A DNA stretch of 64,000 nt from Micromonospora parathelypteridis (GTDB taxonomy: Bacteria > Actinomycetota > Actinomycetes > Mycobacteriales > Micromonosporaceae). Positions within the stretch are counted from its first letter, which is position 1. The number at the start of each line of letters is the position of its first letter. A program made the position numbers and the translations under genes. Below are positions 33,674 through 41,464 of this stretch, in pieces. The stretch is from positions 5,022,001-5,086,000 of the forward strand of contig NZ_JACHDP010000001.1 of NCBI RefSeq assembly GCF_014201145.1, read 5' to 3'. The notes beneath the pieces were generated by a model. That model saw only the letters and a list, made by a program, of their open reading frames with translations. It did not search any database and was not told where the DNA came from.

Positions 33674-34636
33674 ATGGCACTCCTTCACATGAAGGCCGTC
33701 ACCCAGCACGTGTTCGGTCCGCCGGACGTCCTGCAGATCAGCGATGTTCCGCGGCCCCAGCCGCTTCCCACCGAAGTGCTCGTACGAGTGCACGCAGCAG
33801 GTGTGAATCCCATCGACTGGAAGACGCGGGCTGGACACGGTCTTCCTGGCATCGGCGAGCCACCGTTCATCCTGGGCTGGGACGTCTCCGGCGTCGTTGA
33901 AGAGGTGGGCTTCGGTGTGCACACCCTGCGCGTCGGTGACGAGGTGTACGGCATGCCGTGGTTCCCGCGCCAAGCCGGCGGCTACGCCGAGTACGTCACC
34001 GCTCCGGCACGCCAGTTCGCCGCCAAACCCACCACGCTCGACCACGAACACGCGGCGGCCGTGCCGCTCGCCGCCCTTACCGCCCGGCAAGCCCTCGCCG
34101 ACGCCGCCCGCATCACACCCGGCCAGCGGGTACTTGTACACGCGGCTGCTGGCGGCGTAGGCCACCTTGCGGTCCAGGTCGCGAAACACATGGGTGCTCA
34201 CGTCATCGCTACCGCACGTGCCGCAAACCACGACTGGCTACGCGACCTCGGTGCCGACGAACTCATCGACTACACCGAGGGATCCTTCGAGGAAGCCGTG
34301 AACGACATCGACGTCGTTCTCGACCTTGTTGGTGACGCCACTGACAGAACCAGCATCCGATCGCTTGACACGCTGCGCCCAGGCGGACTGATCATCCCCA
34401 TTCCGGGAGCGTCTGCCGAGCTCATCGCAGAAGCGGGCCGCCGCTCGCTCACCGTGACACCATTCCTGGTGGAACCGGACGGTGTTGCGTTGGCCAACCT
34501 CGCACGGATCATCGACGCTGGAGAGCTTCATGTCGAGGTGCAGAAGATACTGCCGCTCGCTCATGCCCCCGCGGCGCACGTCCAAGGCGAACAGGGGCAC
34601 AACAAGGGCAAGCTTGTGCTGAGGGTCGTGGACTGA
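33674..34636 (+). CDS. NADP-dependent quinone-oxidoreductase-like MDR protein
   Basis: The 320-residue protein follows the zinc-free MDR pattern: MKAVTQHVFGPPDVLQISDV, VHAAGVNPIDWKTRAG, GWDVSGVVEEVG, then RVLVHAAAGGVGHLAVQVAK with the AAGGVG nucleotide motif. No structural zinc Cys cluster is present, as in quinone reductases. It follows the MFS exporter and could be cotranscribed to detoxify the exported compound. It abuts the convergent HxlR stop. Confidence 0.9.
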   Translation: MALLHMKAVTQHVFGPPDVLQISDVPRPQPLPTEVLVRVHAAGVNPIDWKTRAGHGLPGIGEPPFILGWDVSGVVEEVGFGVHTLRVGDEVYGMPWFPRQAGGYAEYVTAPARQFAAKPTTLDHEHAAAVPLAALTARQALADAARITPGQRVLVHAAAGGVGHLAVQVAKHMGAHVIATARAANHDWLRDLGADELIDYTEGSFEEAVNDIDVVLDLVGDATDRTSIRSLDTLRPGGLIIPIPGASAELIAEAGRRSLTVTPFLVEPDGVALANLARIIDAGELHVEVQKILPLAHAPAAHVQGEQGHNKGKLVLRVVD

Positions 34637-35086
34637 TTACACAGCGACGAAGGTCACGTCGTCGAGAGCGACGGCCCTGCCGCTCTCATCGGTGAACGCC
34701 ACTTCGAGTTGCTGGCCCGTACTGCGGCTGCGGCGCTGCGCGCTGGGTCCGGTGGCCGGTGCACAGTGCTGATCGCCCCACTGCTGAAGCGCGCCGAGGA
34801 CGATCCGCAGTTCCTCGCCCGCGGGCGTGAGGTGGTACTCGTACCGAAGGCGGTGACCCGGCGCCTGATACGGGTGCTTGTTCATGATGCCGGCCTTGAC
34901 CAGGGTGGACAGGCGATTGCTGAGCAGGTCGGTGGAGATCTCTAGCGCGTCGCTGAACTCCCCGAACCGGGTGCTTCCCGACAAGGCCTCGCGGAGGATG
35001 AGGAAGGTCCAGCGTTCGCCAACAATCTCCAGGCTGCGGGCGATGGAGCAGACCGGGTAGTTCTGATCATGCGTCACCTTCTTCAT
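34637..35086 (-). CDS. HxlR-family transcriptional regulator
   Basis: The 149-residue protein has YPVCSIARSLEIVGERWTFL and LILREALSGSTRFGEF, the HxlR N-terminal signature with a conserved Cys, then winged HTH ISTDLLSNRLSTLVKAGIMN and YEYHLTPAGEEL. The C-terminus carries a small extra beta segment (LEVAFTDESGRAV). Start ATG 35086 is used; Met 35101 would touch the operator. Divergent from the crotonase gene with two palindromes between. Confidence 0.9.
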   Translation of the reverse strand: MKKVTHDQNYPVCSIARSLEIVGERWTFLILREALSGSTRFGEFSDALEISTDLLSNRLSTLVKAGIMNKHPYQAPGHRLRYEYHLTPAGEELRIVLGALQQWGDQHCAPATGPSAQRRSRSTGQQLEVAFTDESGRAVALDDVTFVAV

Positions 35087-35104
35087 GGGGCCAGAGTACA
35101 TCTA

Positions 35105-35121
35105 ACTTGTTATTTCAAAGT
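35105..35121. promoter_or_regulatory. HxlR operator, degenerate copy
   Basis: ACTTGTTA-T-TTCAAAGT: the right half is identical to the perfect palindrome at 35131-35147; the left half has three changes. Centre-to-centre distance is 26 bp. Confidence 0.6.
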
Positions 35122-35130
35122 CACGTGCTA

Positions 35131-35147
35131 ACTTTGAACTTCAAAGT
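35131..35147. promoter_or_regulatory. HxlR operator, perfect palindrome
   Basis: ACTTTGAA-C-TTCAAAGT, 8-bp arms with a single central base, between divergent HxlR and crotonase genes. Confidence 0.78.
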
Positions 35148-35200
35148 CAGGCATTGGCCTCCACCTGAGCGCCGATACCCGTGAAGCAACGGAGATCCAC

Positions 35201-36049
35201 ATGCCCCAGATCCATGTACGCCAGCACAGCGCCGCCTACTGGAGCGCGACCTTCGACAACGGTCCGGTCAACCTCATGGACCCGGACACGATCTACGAAC
35301 TCGACGCCCTCGTGTCACGCCTGGAGACCGATCCCGACGTGCAGGTCGTCGTCTTCGACAGCGCCAACCCCGACTACTTCATCGCCCACTGGGACCTGGC
35401 CGCCGACCCGCAAACCGTCGTCGGCATGGCGACCGAAAGCTCGAAGCGGCGCGGCATGCACCCGTACACCGATGTTTTCACCCGGCTGAGCCGGCTGCCC
35501 GTCGTCACCATCGCCTCGGTGCGCGGACGCGTCCGGGGCGCGGGCAGCGAGTTCATCCTGGCTTGTGACATCCGGTTCGCCAGTCGGGAGCGCGCCGTCC
35601 TTGGACAGTTCGAGGTCGGGTTGGGTGCCGTACCCGGCGGCGGCACGACGGCCTGGCTGCCTCGCCTGATGGGACGGGGCCGCGCGCTGGAGGTGCTACT
35701 GGGCGCTGACGACTTCCCAGGCGACCTGGCAGAGCGATACGGGTACGTCAACCGGGCCCTGCCTGACGGCGAGTTGGACGAGTTCGTCGACCGCTTCGCC
35801 AGGCGGATCGCCGGCTTCGACAAGCAGGCGATCGTGGAGACGAAGGCGCTGGTCAACCGCGCCGGCCTGCCGTCGGACGACGAGTTCGTCGCCGCCCTCG
35901 ACGGCTTTTTCGCGTCCGTCTCCCGCCCCGGCACCCAGGCCCGCGCGGCAGCGTTGTTCGAGCTCGGATTGCAGCAGCCGGGCGATGGCGAACTCCGGCT
36001 TGGTCATCACGTAGCGCAGTACGAGGAAGGCGCCGGGGCGCAACGCTAA
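35201..36049 (+). CDS. Enoyl-CoA hydratase/isomerase (crotonase)-family protein
   Basis: The 282-residue protein has the crotonase fold: FDNGPVNLMDPDTIYELDAL, VVVFDSANPDYFIAHWDL, VVTIASVRGRVRGAGSEFIL forming the oxyanion hole, and LGAVPGGGTTAWLPRLMGR. The usual acid/base Glu positions are only partly matched, so hydratase activity is uncertain. It is divergent from HxlR and is the obvious target. A 12-bp hairpin follows. Confidence 0.88.
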   Translation: MPQIHVRQHSAAYWSATFDNGPVNLMDPDTIYELDALVSRLETDPDVQVVVFDSANPDYFIAHWDLAADPQTVVGMATESSKRRGMHPYTDVFTRLSRLPVVTIASVRGRVRGAGSEFILACDIRFASRERAVLGQFEVGLGAVPGGGTTAWLPRLMGRGRALEVLLGADDFPGDLAERYGYVNRALPDGELDEFVDRFARRIAGFDKQAIVETKALVNRAGLPSDDEFVAALDGFFASVSRPGTQARAAALFELGLQQPGDGELRLGHHVAQYEEGAGAQR

Positions 36050-36061
36050 CCGGCCCTTCAG

Positions 36062-36100
36062 GTGAACAGGGCCGCCGAGTTCCGCGGTGGCCCTGTTCAC
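36062..36100. terminator. 12-bp terminator hairpin
   Basis: GTGAACAGGGCC at 36062-36073 pairs with 36089-36100, 15-nt loop, just after the crotonase stop. The remainder of 36101-36300 shows no gene. Confidence 0.75.
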
Positions 36101-36300
36101 GGTGCTGCCGATGTGCCAAGGGTCGGCGAGCAAGCGCGACCAGAGCGGCACGGGCCGGGCGCTGACCACCGCCGGCGAGTGGCAGCCGATGGCGAGCTTC
36201 TCAGCCGACGGACATCACTAACCCGGTTGCCGGTTGGGGCGGGACTGCCTAGCTTGCTCATCGTGGAGAACAAGGGTCGTAGCGCAGACATGCGCGCCGG

Positions 36301-37134
36301 GTGAGCGGTCGTCTTCGCGAGATTGCCCGACAGACGGTTGAAATCGCCGATTCGGGTCACTATCGCAATGGCGCCGGTGACGAGGTCGGCATCGGCGAGC
36401 TGGTACGTGCTGCAGTCGCCGGCACTCGTCTCCACCTGCCGGACGAGGTGCCCGCGGTGGGAAACGCGGAGCCCGGCGGAGGCCGGGTGGAGGTGACGTA
36501 CGAGTCGACGTTGCAGGCAGCTCGTCGGCTGGCGCCCGCAGCGGCCTGTCTGGTGTTCGCCTCGGCGAAGAATCCGGGTGGTGGGTTCCTGGGTGGAGCG
36601 AAGGCGCAGGAGGAGAGCGTCGCCCGTTCCTCGGCGCTGTACCCGTGTCTCCTTGCCGCCCCGGAGTTCTATGCGTTCCACCGCGAACAGCGGGACCTGC
36701 GGTACAGCGACCGCGTCATCTTCTCCCCGGACGTGCCGGTCTTCCGAGATGACAAGGGCAATCTGCTCGACCAGCCGTACACGACGTCGTTCCTGACCGC
36801 TGCGGCGCCGAACCTGGGCGCGATCCTCCGCAACCAGCCCGAACACGTTGCGGACGTACCGGCGGTGCTGGCCCGGCGTGCTCGCCGGGTGCTGGAGGTC
36901 GCGGCCGCGCACGGACATCGGACGTTGGTGTTGGGCGCGTGGGGATGCGGCGTGTTCCGCAACGATCCCGCTACGGTCGCCGACGCCTTCGCCTACGCGC
37001 TGCGGGAGGTCGATCGCTTCGACCACGTGGTGTTCGCCATCCACGACAATCTGCCGGGAACGCCGGTGTATCGCACGTTCGCGGAACGCTTTGACGACCG
37101 GAACGCTCTCACCGACCCGAACCGCGAGAGCTGA
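36301..37134 (+). CDS. Poly(ADP-ribose) glycohydrolase-like (TIGR02452/DUF2263) macrodomain protein
   Basis: The 277-residue protein contains the bacterial PARG signature GGG (93-95) followed by QEE (103-105) in NPGGGFLGGAKAQEESVARS, where the second Glu is expected to be catalytic, and VLGAWGCGVFRNDP, the macrodomain phosphate-binding loop. Such enzymes cleave ADP-ribose chains or ends. Length and order fit the family. GTG 36301 has only a weak SD. The C-terminus ALTDPNRES and following 3' DNA are shared with the SUKH gene at 20497. Whether a partner ADP-ribosyltransferase exists outside the window is unknown. Confidence 0.9.
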   Translation: MSGRLREIARQTVEIADSGHYRNGAGDEVGIGELVRAAVAGTRLHLPDEVPAVGNAEPGGGRVEVTYESTLQAARRLAPAAACLVFASAKNPGGGFLGGAKAQEESVARSSALYPCLLAAPEFYAFHREQRDLRYSDRVIFSPDVPVFRDDKGNLLDQPYTTSFLTAAAPNLGAILRNQPEHVADVPAVLARRARRVLEVAAAHGHRTLVLGAWGCGVFRNDPATVADAFAYALREVDRFDHVVFAIHDNLPGTPVYRTFAERFDDRNALTDPNRES

Positions 37135-37184
37135 ACTACGTCCTCGGGACCGCTGCCGTTCGGGGACAACAGTTGGCAGGCCGT
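37105..37184. repeat. 3'-end module, copy 2 (shared with 20468-20545)
   Basis: The 21 nt at 37105-37125 are identical to 20468-20488, and the similarity continues past the PARG stop through the next 55-60 bp with small indels. Confidence 0.75.
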
Positions 37185-37264
37185 CCGAATGCCTGTTGTA
37201 CGGGGTTCTCGCTCTGAGGTCCGCGAAGTGCTTTGCTCGCTGTCGGATGGCAAGCTCATGTTCC

Positions 37265-37873
37265 ATGATCGATGATTTCGCGAAGGACTGCCTGCACGGC
37301 CGACTCAAGGGGATCCGGGAGACACTGGTCTGGAAGCTCGACGGCCTGTCCGAGTACGACATCCGGCGTCCCCTGACAGCGACGGGGACCAACCTCCTCG
37401 GCCTGGTGAAGCACATGGCGACGTTGGAGGCCTGGTATTTCGGTGAGGTCTTCGGCCGACCGTCCCCGGATGCGCTGGGACGATGGCAGGACGCGGACGG
37501 CAGCGACCTGTGGGTGACCCCGGGCGAGACCCGCGAACAGATCATCGGCTTCTATCAGCGTGCCTGGGGGCACGCGGACGCGACGATTCAAGCACTTCCC
37601 CTCGACGCGCCCGGCCACGTGCCGTGGTGGTCGCGGCCGGACGTCAAGCTGTTCGCCATCATGATCCACGTCCTTCAGGAGACCACCCGGCATGCCGGAC
37701 ACGCCGACATCCTGCGTGAGCAACTCGATGGGCGGACTGGGCTGAGGCCTGAGTACGAGGAGCAGATCGACGCGGCCGCCCGCGAGGCGTACCGGATGAA
37801 GGTCGAGCGGGCTGCGCTGGAAGGGGCGGGCGGCTCGCGTCATGCCGGCCGGTCCGACACGGATGGTGCATAG
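37265..37873 (+). CDS. DinB/YfiT-like (DUF664) family protein
   Basis: The 202-residue protein has a four-helix DinB layout: LKGIRETLVWKLDGLSEYDI, NLLGLVKHMATLEAWYFGEV with a metal-ligand His, and IMIHVLQETTRHAGHADILR, giving the His triad pattern (H, H-x3-H) of putative metal-dependent thiol-S-transferases. In actinomycetes these often use mycothiol. ATG 37265 has no strong SD. The C-terminal 25 residues are variable. Confidence 0.85.
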   Translation: MIDDFAKDCLHGRLKGIRETLVWKLDGLSEYDIRRPLTATGTNLLGLVKHMATLEAWYFGEVFGRPSPDALGRWQDADGSDLWVTPGETREQIIGFYQRAWGHADATIQALPLDAPGHVPWWSRPDVKLFAIMIHVLQETTRHAGHADILREQLDGRTGLRPEYEEQIDAAAREAYRMKVERAALEGAGGSRHAGRSDTDGA

Positions 37874-37936
37874 CGCCACGTCGCAGAGCTGCTGCTCGCG
37901 TGTCGGCTGGAGCCGGTAGAGGGAACGACCGGGTGC

Positions 37937-38683
37937 CTACTTCTTGAGACGCCGGCTTCCGGCGTGCCAGTCCTCGACCTTGCCCGTCTCCTGCGCGGTG
38001 ACGCCGAACGACGGCAACTGTGGCTGCTCGCGCAGGCTGCGCTTGAGCTCGGCAAATCCGGGGAACTGGGCGAGGCCGACGACGTGGTCCCACAGCTCTG
38101 CGGCCTGCTTCTCGTCGGGCAGCCGGCTGATCACCGGCCCGAAGAACGCGGCACCGTCCGGCGGTTCGAAGTGCACGATCGGCGTGCCGACGTCCTTACC
38201 CGTCAGCGACAGCGCCTCGTTCGACTCCGCTTGGATCTCCACGTCACGGGACGTGTCGTCGAGGAACTCGACCAGCGAGTTCGGCAGGCCGGCCTCGGTG
38301 AGCGCGGCGGTGGCGAGTTCGGGAGCACCTTGCCAGCCGGGCTCCCGGCCGTCGTCGGTGCCCACCTCAAAAATGTGGGCACCGTACGCGGCGTAGAGGG
38401 GGTCGATCGCCTCGCGACCGTGCTTCTCACGCACCGCCGAGGCCATCCGCAGCAGCCGCAGCCCCGCCGTGTGCTGGGCTTCATACTCTGGCGGGAAGTG
38501 GCTGTCGTAGTCGATGTGCGAGTTGATCAGGCGCAGCGAGATGAACCGCCAGTCGACGGTGTAGTCACGTTGTGCCTGCACGATCCTGATCCACTTGCTG
38601 GTCATCCACGCGAATGGGCAGATCGGATCGAAGTAGAAGTTGATGTCAGCGGTTCCGGCTGAGCCCGCGCTTCCAGATCTCAT
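37937..38683 (-). CDS. Rv2466c-like mycothiol-dependent nitroreductase/DsbA-fold protein, single-cysteine variant
   Basis: The 248-residue protein has the thioredoxin-fold start INFYFDPICPFAWMTSKWI, an inserted helical domain with EKHGREAIDPLYAAYG, and GKDVGTPIVHFEPPDGAAFF with the cis-Pro. Rv2466c of M. tuberculosis has CPWC; here the motif is CPFA, so the resolving Cys is missing. A monothiol mechanism with mycothiol is plausible. ATG 38683 follows GGAAGG; ATG 38704 is an alternative. It lies 97 bp downstream of the MFS gene on the same strand. Confidence 0.85.
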   Translation of the reverse strand: MRSGSAGSAGTADINFYFDPICPFAWMTSKWIRIVQAQRDYTVDWRFISLRLINSHIDYDSHFPPEYEAQHTAGLRLLRMASAVREKHGREAIDPLYAAYGAHIFEVGTDDGREPGWQGAPELATAALTEAGLPNSLVEFLDDTSRDVEIQAESNEALSLTGKDVGTPIVHFEPPDGAAFFGPVISRLPDEKQAAELWDHVVGLAQFPGFAELKRSLREQPQLPSFGVTAQETGKVEDWHAGSRRLKK

Positions 38684-38780
38684 GTGTGTGACCTTCCCAC
38701 TCATTCTTACCGACAATCGTGCGCTGCTAGCTGGCTTGGTCGGGAGGCGCGCACCGCCACCGGATGCGCGACGGACAGTT

Positions 38781-39986
38781 CTAGTCACTTCCCGGGCGTC
38801 GGGTTGGGAAGGCGTGACGGCGGGCGAGGATCACCACGAGCACGGTCGGCACCAGGAGCACGACCGCAGCGATGAGGAGCGAGTGCGACCCGAAGCCGGC
38901 TAGAACCGCACCGCCAACAAGTCCGCCGAGGCCGATCCCCAGGTTCCAGGTCGTCACCATCGACGGCTGGGCCACGTCAGCGTGCTCTCCTGCCGCCCTC
39001 ATCAACGCCGACTGCAGCAGGGTGGGCGCGCCCCCGAACGCAAGTCCCCATGCCGCGACCGTGACGTAGTCGACTACAGCGCTGGAACTGGCCACGGTCA
39101 GCACTGCCGCGGCTGCGGCGAACAGCCCCGTACCGACCAAGACCAGTCGACGGTGGTGCCGGTCGATGAAAACGCCCGTGAGCCAGATGCTGACGATCGA
39201 GGCGATGCCGAAGTCGAGAAGGATCCACTGGACATGATCCGGCAGGCCGGCGTCGGTGAGAATGGGCGCGATGTACGTGTACAGGATGGCGTGCGCGAGC
39301 ACGAATGCTCCCGTCACCACGAGGACCGTACGGATGCCCCGCAGTTTCAGGATGTTGCGCAGGGGAATCCGGTCCTCGGCCTTCTGGCCGGCGAAGTTGG
39401 GCAACTTCCGCGCGGTCCAGATGATCAGCAGGGCGGTAAGCGCCGAGGCGAGGCCGAAGGTGAGCTGCCACCCGACCGCCTTGCCGAGATACGCGCCGAC
39501 GGGCACGCCGAGAGACAGAGCTACCGGGGTGCCGGCGAAGGCGAACGCCATCGCCCGGCCTTTGAGGGCGGGGCCGACCAGACGTGCCGCGTACCCACCG
39601 AGAAGGCTCCAGACAACTCCGGAGGCGGCACCCGCCACGAATCGGGCAACCATCGTGACCGAGATGTTGAGGGACAGGGCGGTGACGAGATTGGCGATCA
39701 CGAAGCCCACCAGCGCTGCCAGGAGCAGGTGACGTCGTGGCCATGTGGCGGTGGCCAGCGCGACGGGGATCGCCGTCAGCAGCGTTCCCGCTGCGTAGAT
39801 CGTGACGGTCTGACCGGCTACGGACTCCGAGACTTCGAGCGCCTGACTCATCTGCGGCAGCACGCCGGCCGGTAGCGCTTCGGTCAGGGTGGTGATCAAT
39901 CCGGCGGTAAAGAGCGCGATCAGGGACGGGAGTGGCAGACGTTCCTTGGGCGACGTCTGCGGAACGTCCAGATGGGTGGTGGACAC
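38781..39986 (-). CDS. MFS transporter (DHA1/AraJ type)
   Basis: The 401-residue protein has 12 predicted helices, with TTLTEALPAGVLPQMSQALE after helix 1, VARFVAGAASGVVWSLLGGY at helices 4-5 and FIDRHHRRLVLVG as the inter-domain motif. It is a paralogue of the MFS at 32330. It starts at ATG 39986 and is divergent from a MerR regulator with a dyad between, so MerR-type activation is likely. Confidence 0.9.
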   Translation of the reverse strand: MSTTHLDVPQTSPKERLPLPSLIALFTAGLITTLTEALPAGVLPQMSQALEVSESVAGQTVTIYAAGTLLTAIPVALATATWPRRHLLLAALVGFVIANLVTALSLNISVTMVARFVAGAASGVVWSLLGGYAARLVGPALKGRAMAFAFAGTPVALSLGVPVGAYLGKAVGWQLTFGLASALTALLIIWTARKLPNFAGQKAEDRIPLRNILKLRGIRTVLVVTGAFVLAHAILYTYIAPILTDAGLPDHVQWILLDFGIASIVSIWLTGVFIDRHHRRLVLVGTGLFAAAAAVLTVASSSAVVDYVTVAAWGLAFGGAPTLLQSALMRAAGEHADVAQPSMVTTWNLGIGLGGLVGGAVLAGFGSHSLLIAAVVLLVPTVLVVILARRHAFPTRRPGSD

Positions 39987-40051
39987 GGGTCATTCCTCAT
40001 CTAGTGCAGGTCTCAAGCCGCCACTGCTGCGGCGGCGTAACCATGCTGTAA

Positions 40052-40076
40052 CCTTCACATCAATGTGATGGCAAGG
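40052..40076. promoter_or_regulatory. MerR-type dyad in the MFS/MerR divergent promoter
   Basis: CCTT-N2-CATCA-N3-TGATG-N2-AAGG, both arm pairs centred on base 40064. On the minus strand TTGCCA and TACAGC flank it at about 18 bp, resembling the stretched spacer of MerR-activated promoters. Confidence 0.6.
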
Positions 40077-40081
40077 GTGCT

Positions 40082-40450
40082 GTGAGGGCGGTCTCGTTGA
40101 GGATCAAAGAGTTGTCCGAGCGGGCTGGCGTGTCGCCGCGGCTCTTGCGTTACTACGAGGAGCAAGGCCTGCTCAGTCCCAGGCGCGAGGAGAACGGGTA
40201 TCGCGACTACGACGAGGCCTTGGTCGAAAGGGTCGAGCAGATTCGCAGTCTGCTCAACGCAGGCCTGACGACAGAGATCATCAGGGAAGTGCTGCCCTGC
40301 CTGGCCGAAGCGGCGATCTCGCAGTATCCCGCCCCGGACTTCGTGAGCCGGGTTCAGCGGGAACGTGACCGGATGGCGGAGCGTCTCGACAGCCTGACCA
40401 AGAATCTGCAGGCCATCGACGCGTACCTGGACGCCGTCGCCCAGAGGTAG
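40082..40450 (+). CDS. MerR-family transcriptional regulator
   Basis: The 122-residue protein has the MerR winged HTH LRIKELSERAGVSPRLLRYY with EEQGLLSP and NGYRDYDEALVERVEQI, then a coiled-coil dimerisation helix (ERDRMAERLDSLTKNLQAID). It lacks a long effector domain and Cys metal sites beyond C near 78, so a small-molecule or redox cue is more likely than metal. GTG 40082 lies close to the dyad. Divergent from an MFS exporter. Confidence 0.88.
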   Translation: MRAVSLRIKELSERAGVSPRLLRYYEEQGLLSPRREENGYRDYDEALVERVEQIRSLLNAGLTTEIIREVLPCLAEAAISQYPAPDFVSRVQRERDRMAERLDSLTKNLQAIDAYLDAVAQR

Positions 40451-40699
40451 CTCAGCCCAGGTCGTCGTGGCAGCAGCGCTCCTGGCCGCGGCCCTCCCGG
40501 GCGTCGAGTACCTACAGCACCGCCTCGCGGAAGTACCTGACAAAACGAGCGTTGAACTGCGCCCGACGGCGCCGAACGTCGGTCAACTGCACCGATCCCT
40601 ACCTCCGGGTGGGGTGCGACCGGACCCCGTCGGGGGTGGAAGACGGATAGCCCTCTGGCGAAGGTCGGTGTCTGCCCTAGGACGGCCCAGAGGAACGAC

Positions 40700-40808
40700 A
40701 AGGCTGGATATCGCCGAAGTCGCCGAGCGGACCGGGATGACGGCATCGGCGCTCAGGTTCTACGAACGGCGTGGACTGATCGCTCGGCACGCCGGCGGAC
40801 GACCGTAG
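40700..40808 (+). pseudogene. MerR-family N-terminal fragment
   Basis: LDIAEVAERTGMTASALRFY followed by ERRGLIARHAGGRP and a TAG stop reproduces the first HTH of a MerR regulator, ending after about 36 residues. The rest of the gene is absent. It lies 250 bp after the intact MerR gene; the two HTHs are only loosely alike, so it is not a simple duplicate. Confidence 0.7.
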
Positions 40809-40850
40809 ACGCTGCGGGCCGCCGCCCGACCAGCCGAGACGTGCGCAACG

Positions 40851-41198
40851 TCAGGTCTTGTTGAGAGTGACGCAGTAAATCTGGCCGAGACTGATCAGCC
40901 ATGCACCGTCAGCGGAACACTCCGACACATCGCGCGCGGTTCGGATGATCTCGGCATCGTGGGCAGTTTCGCAGCCGACCACCCTCGCCCGACCGCTCAC
41001 CTCGCGGAGTCCATCAGTCGCGACGATGCTCGTGTCGTCACCCACCTGGAAGCAGGTGCCGACGTGGAACGAACCGGAATGCTGGTCCCAGTTGCGGACG
41101 CCAAAGGTCACGGCCACCCCGACCAATACCGCGGCCAGCGCGACCAGCCATGCGATCCGCCGTCGGCGGGGCTTGTTGACCCCCGTGTCGTCAGCCAT
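40851..41198 (-). CDS. Membrane-anchored septum-formation/LppU-like protein
   Basis: The 115-residue protein has a basic start (NKPRRRR), one helix IAWLVALAAVLVGVAVTFGV, and an external domain with VGTCFQVGDD and VVGCETAHDAEIIRTARDVS plus two late Cys, matching small actinobacterial LppU/septum-formation-like domains with paired cysteines. ATG 41198 is preceded by GGGAGGGG. Function unknown. Confidence 0.7.
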   Translation of the reverse strand: MADDTGVNKPRRRRIAWLVALAAVLVGVAVTFGVRNWDQHSGSFHVGTCFQVGDDTSIVATDGLREVSGRARVVGCETAHDAEIIRTARDVSECSADGAWLISLGQIYCVTLNKT

Positions 41199-41410
41199 TG
41201 CCACCCCTCCCGTTCGCCGCAGCGCTGAGACTAGAGCAGGGTGCGAGCCTGCGGTGTACTGGCTGATCATTTGGATCCATGCCGTTGCGAGACCGATAGG
41301 CGCGGCCTCGGCCCCGCGTTCACGCGTGTGCCTTCACGCGCAGACGCGGCCGCTGAATCATCGACAAGTCTCCACGTCTTGGCAGCGGCGCGTGCCTCCG
41401 CTACCGTCCA

Positions 41411-41424
41411 TGGGAACGCTCCCA
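41411..41424. promoter_or_regulatory. CebR box upstream of the cellulase
   Basis: TGGGAACGCTCCCA differs by one base from the actinobacterial CebR operator TGGGAGCGCTCCCA. CebR is a LacI-type repressor released by cello-oligosaccharides. It lies 40 bp before the cellulase start. Confidence 0.85.
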
Positions 41425-41464
41425 TGAACTTAGATACATCTATGCAATCCGGAGGTAACACGTC

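Noticed and set aside
35696..36169. Minus-strand frame across the crotonase 3' end
   Set aside because: Some segments read protein-like (ALRPGAFLVLRYVMTKPEFA), but it overlaps a well-supported gene and a terminator, and no family fits.
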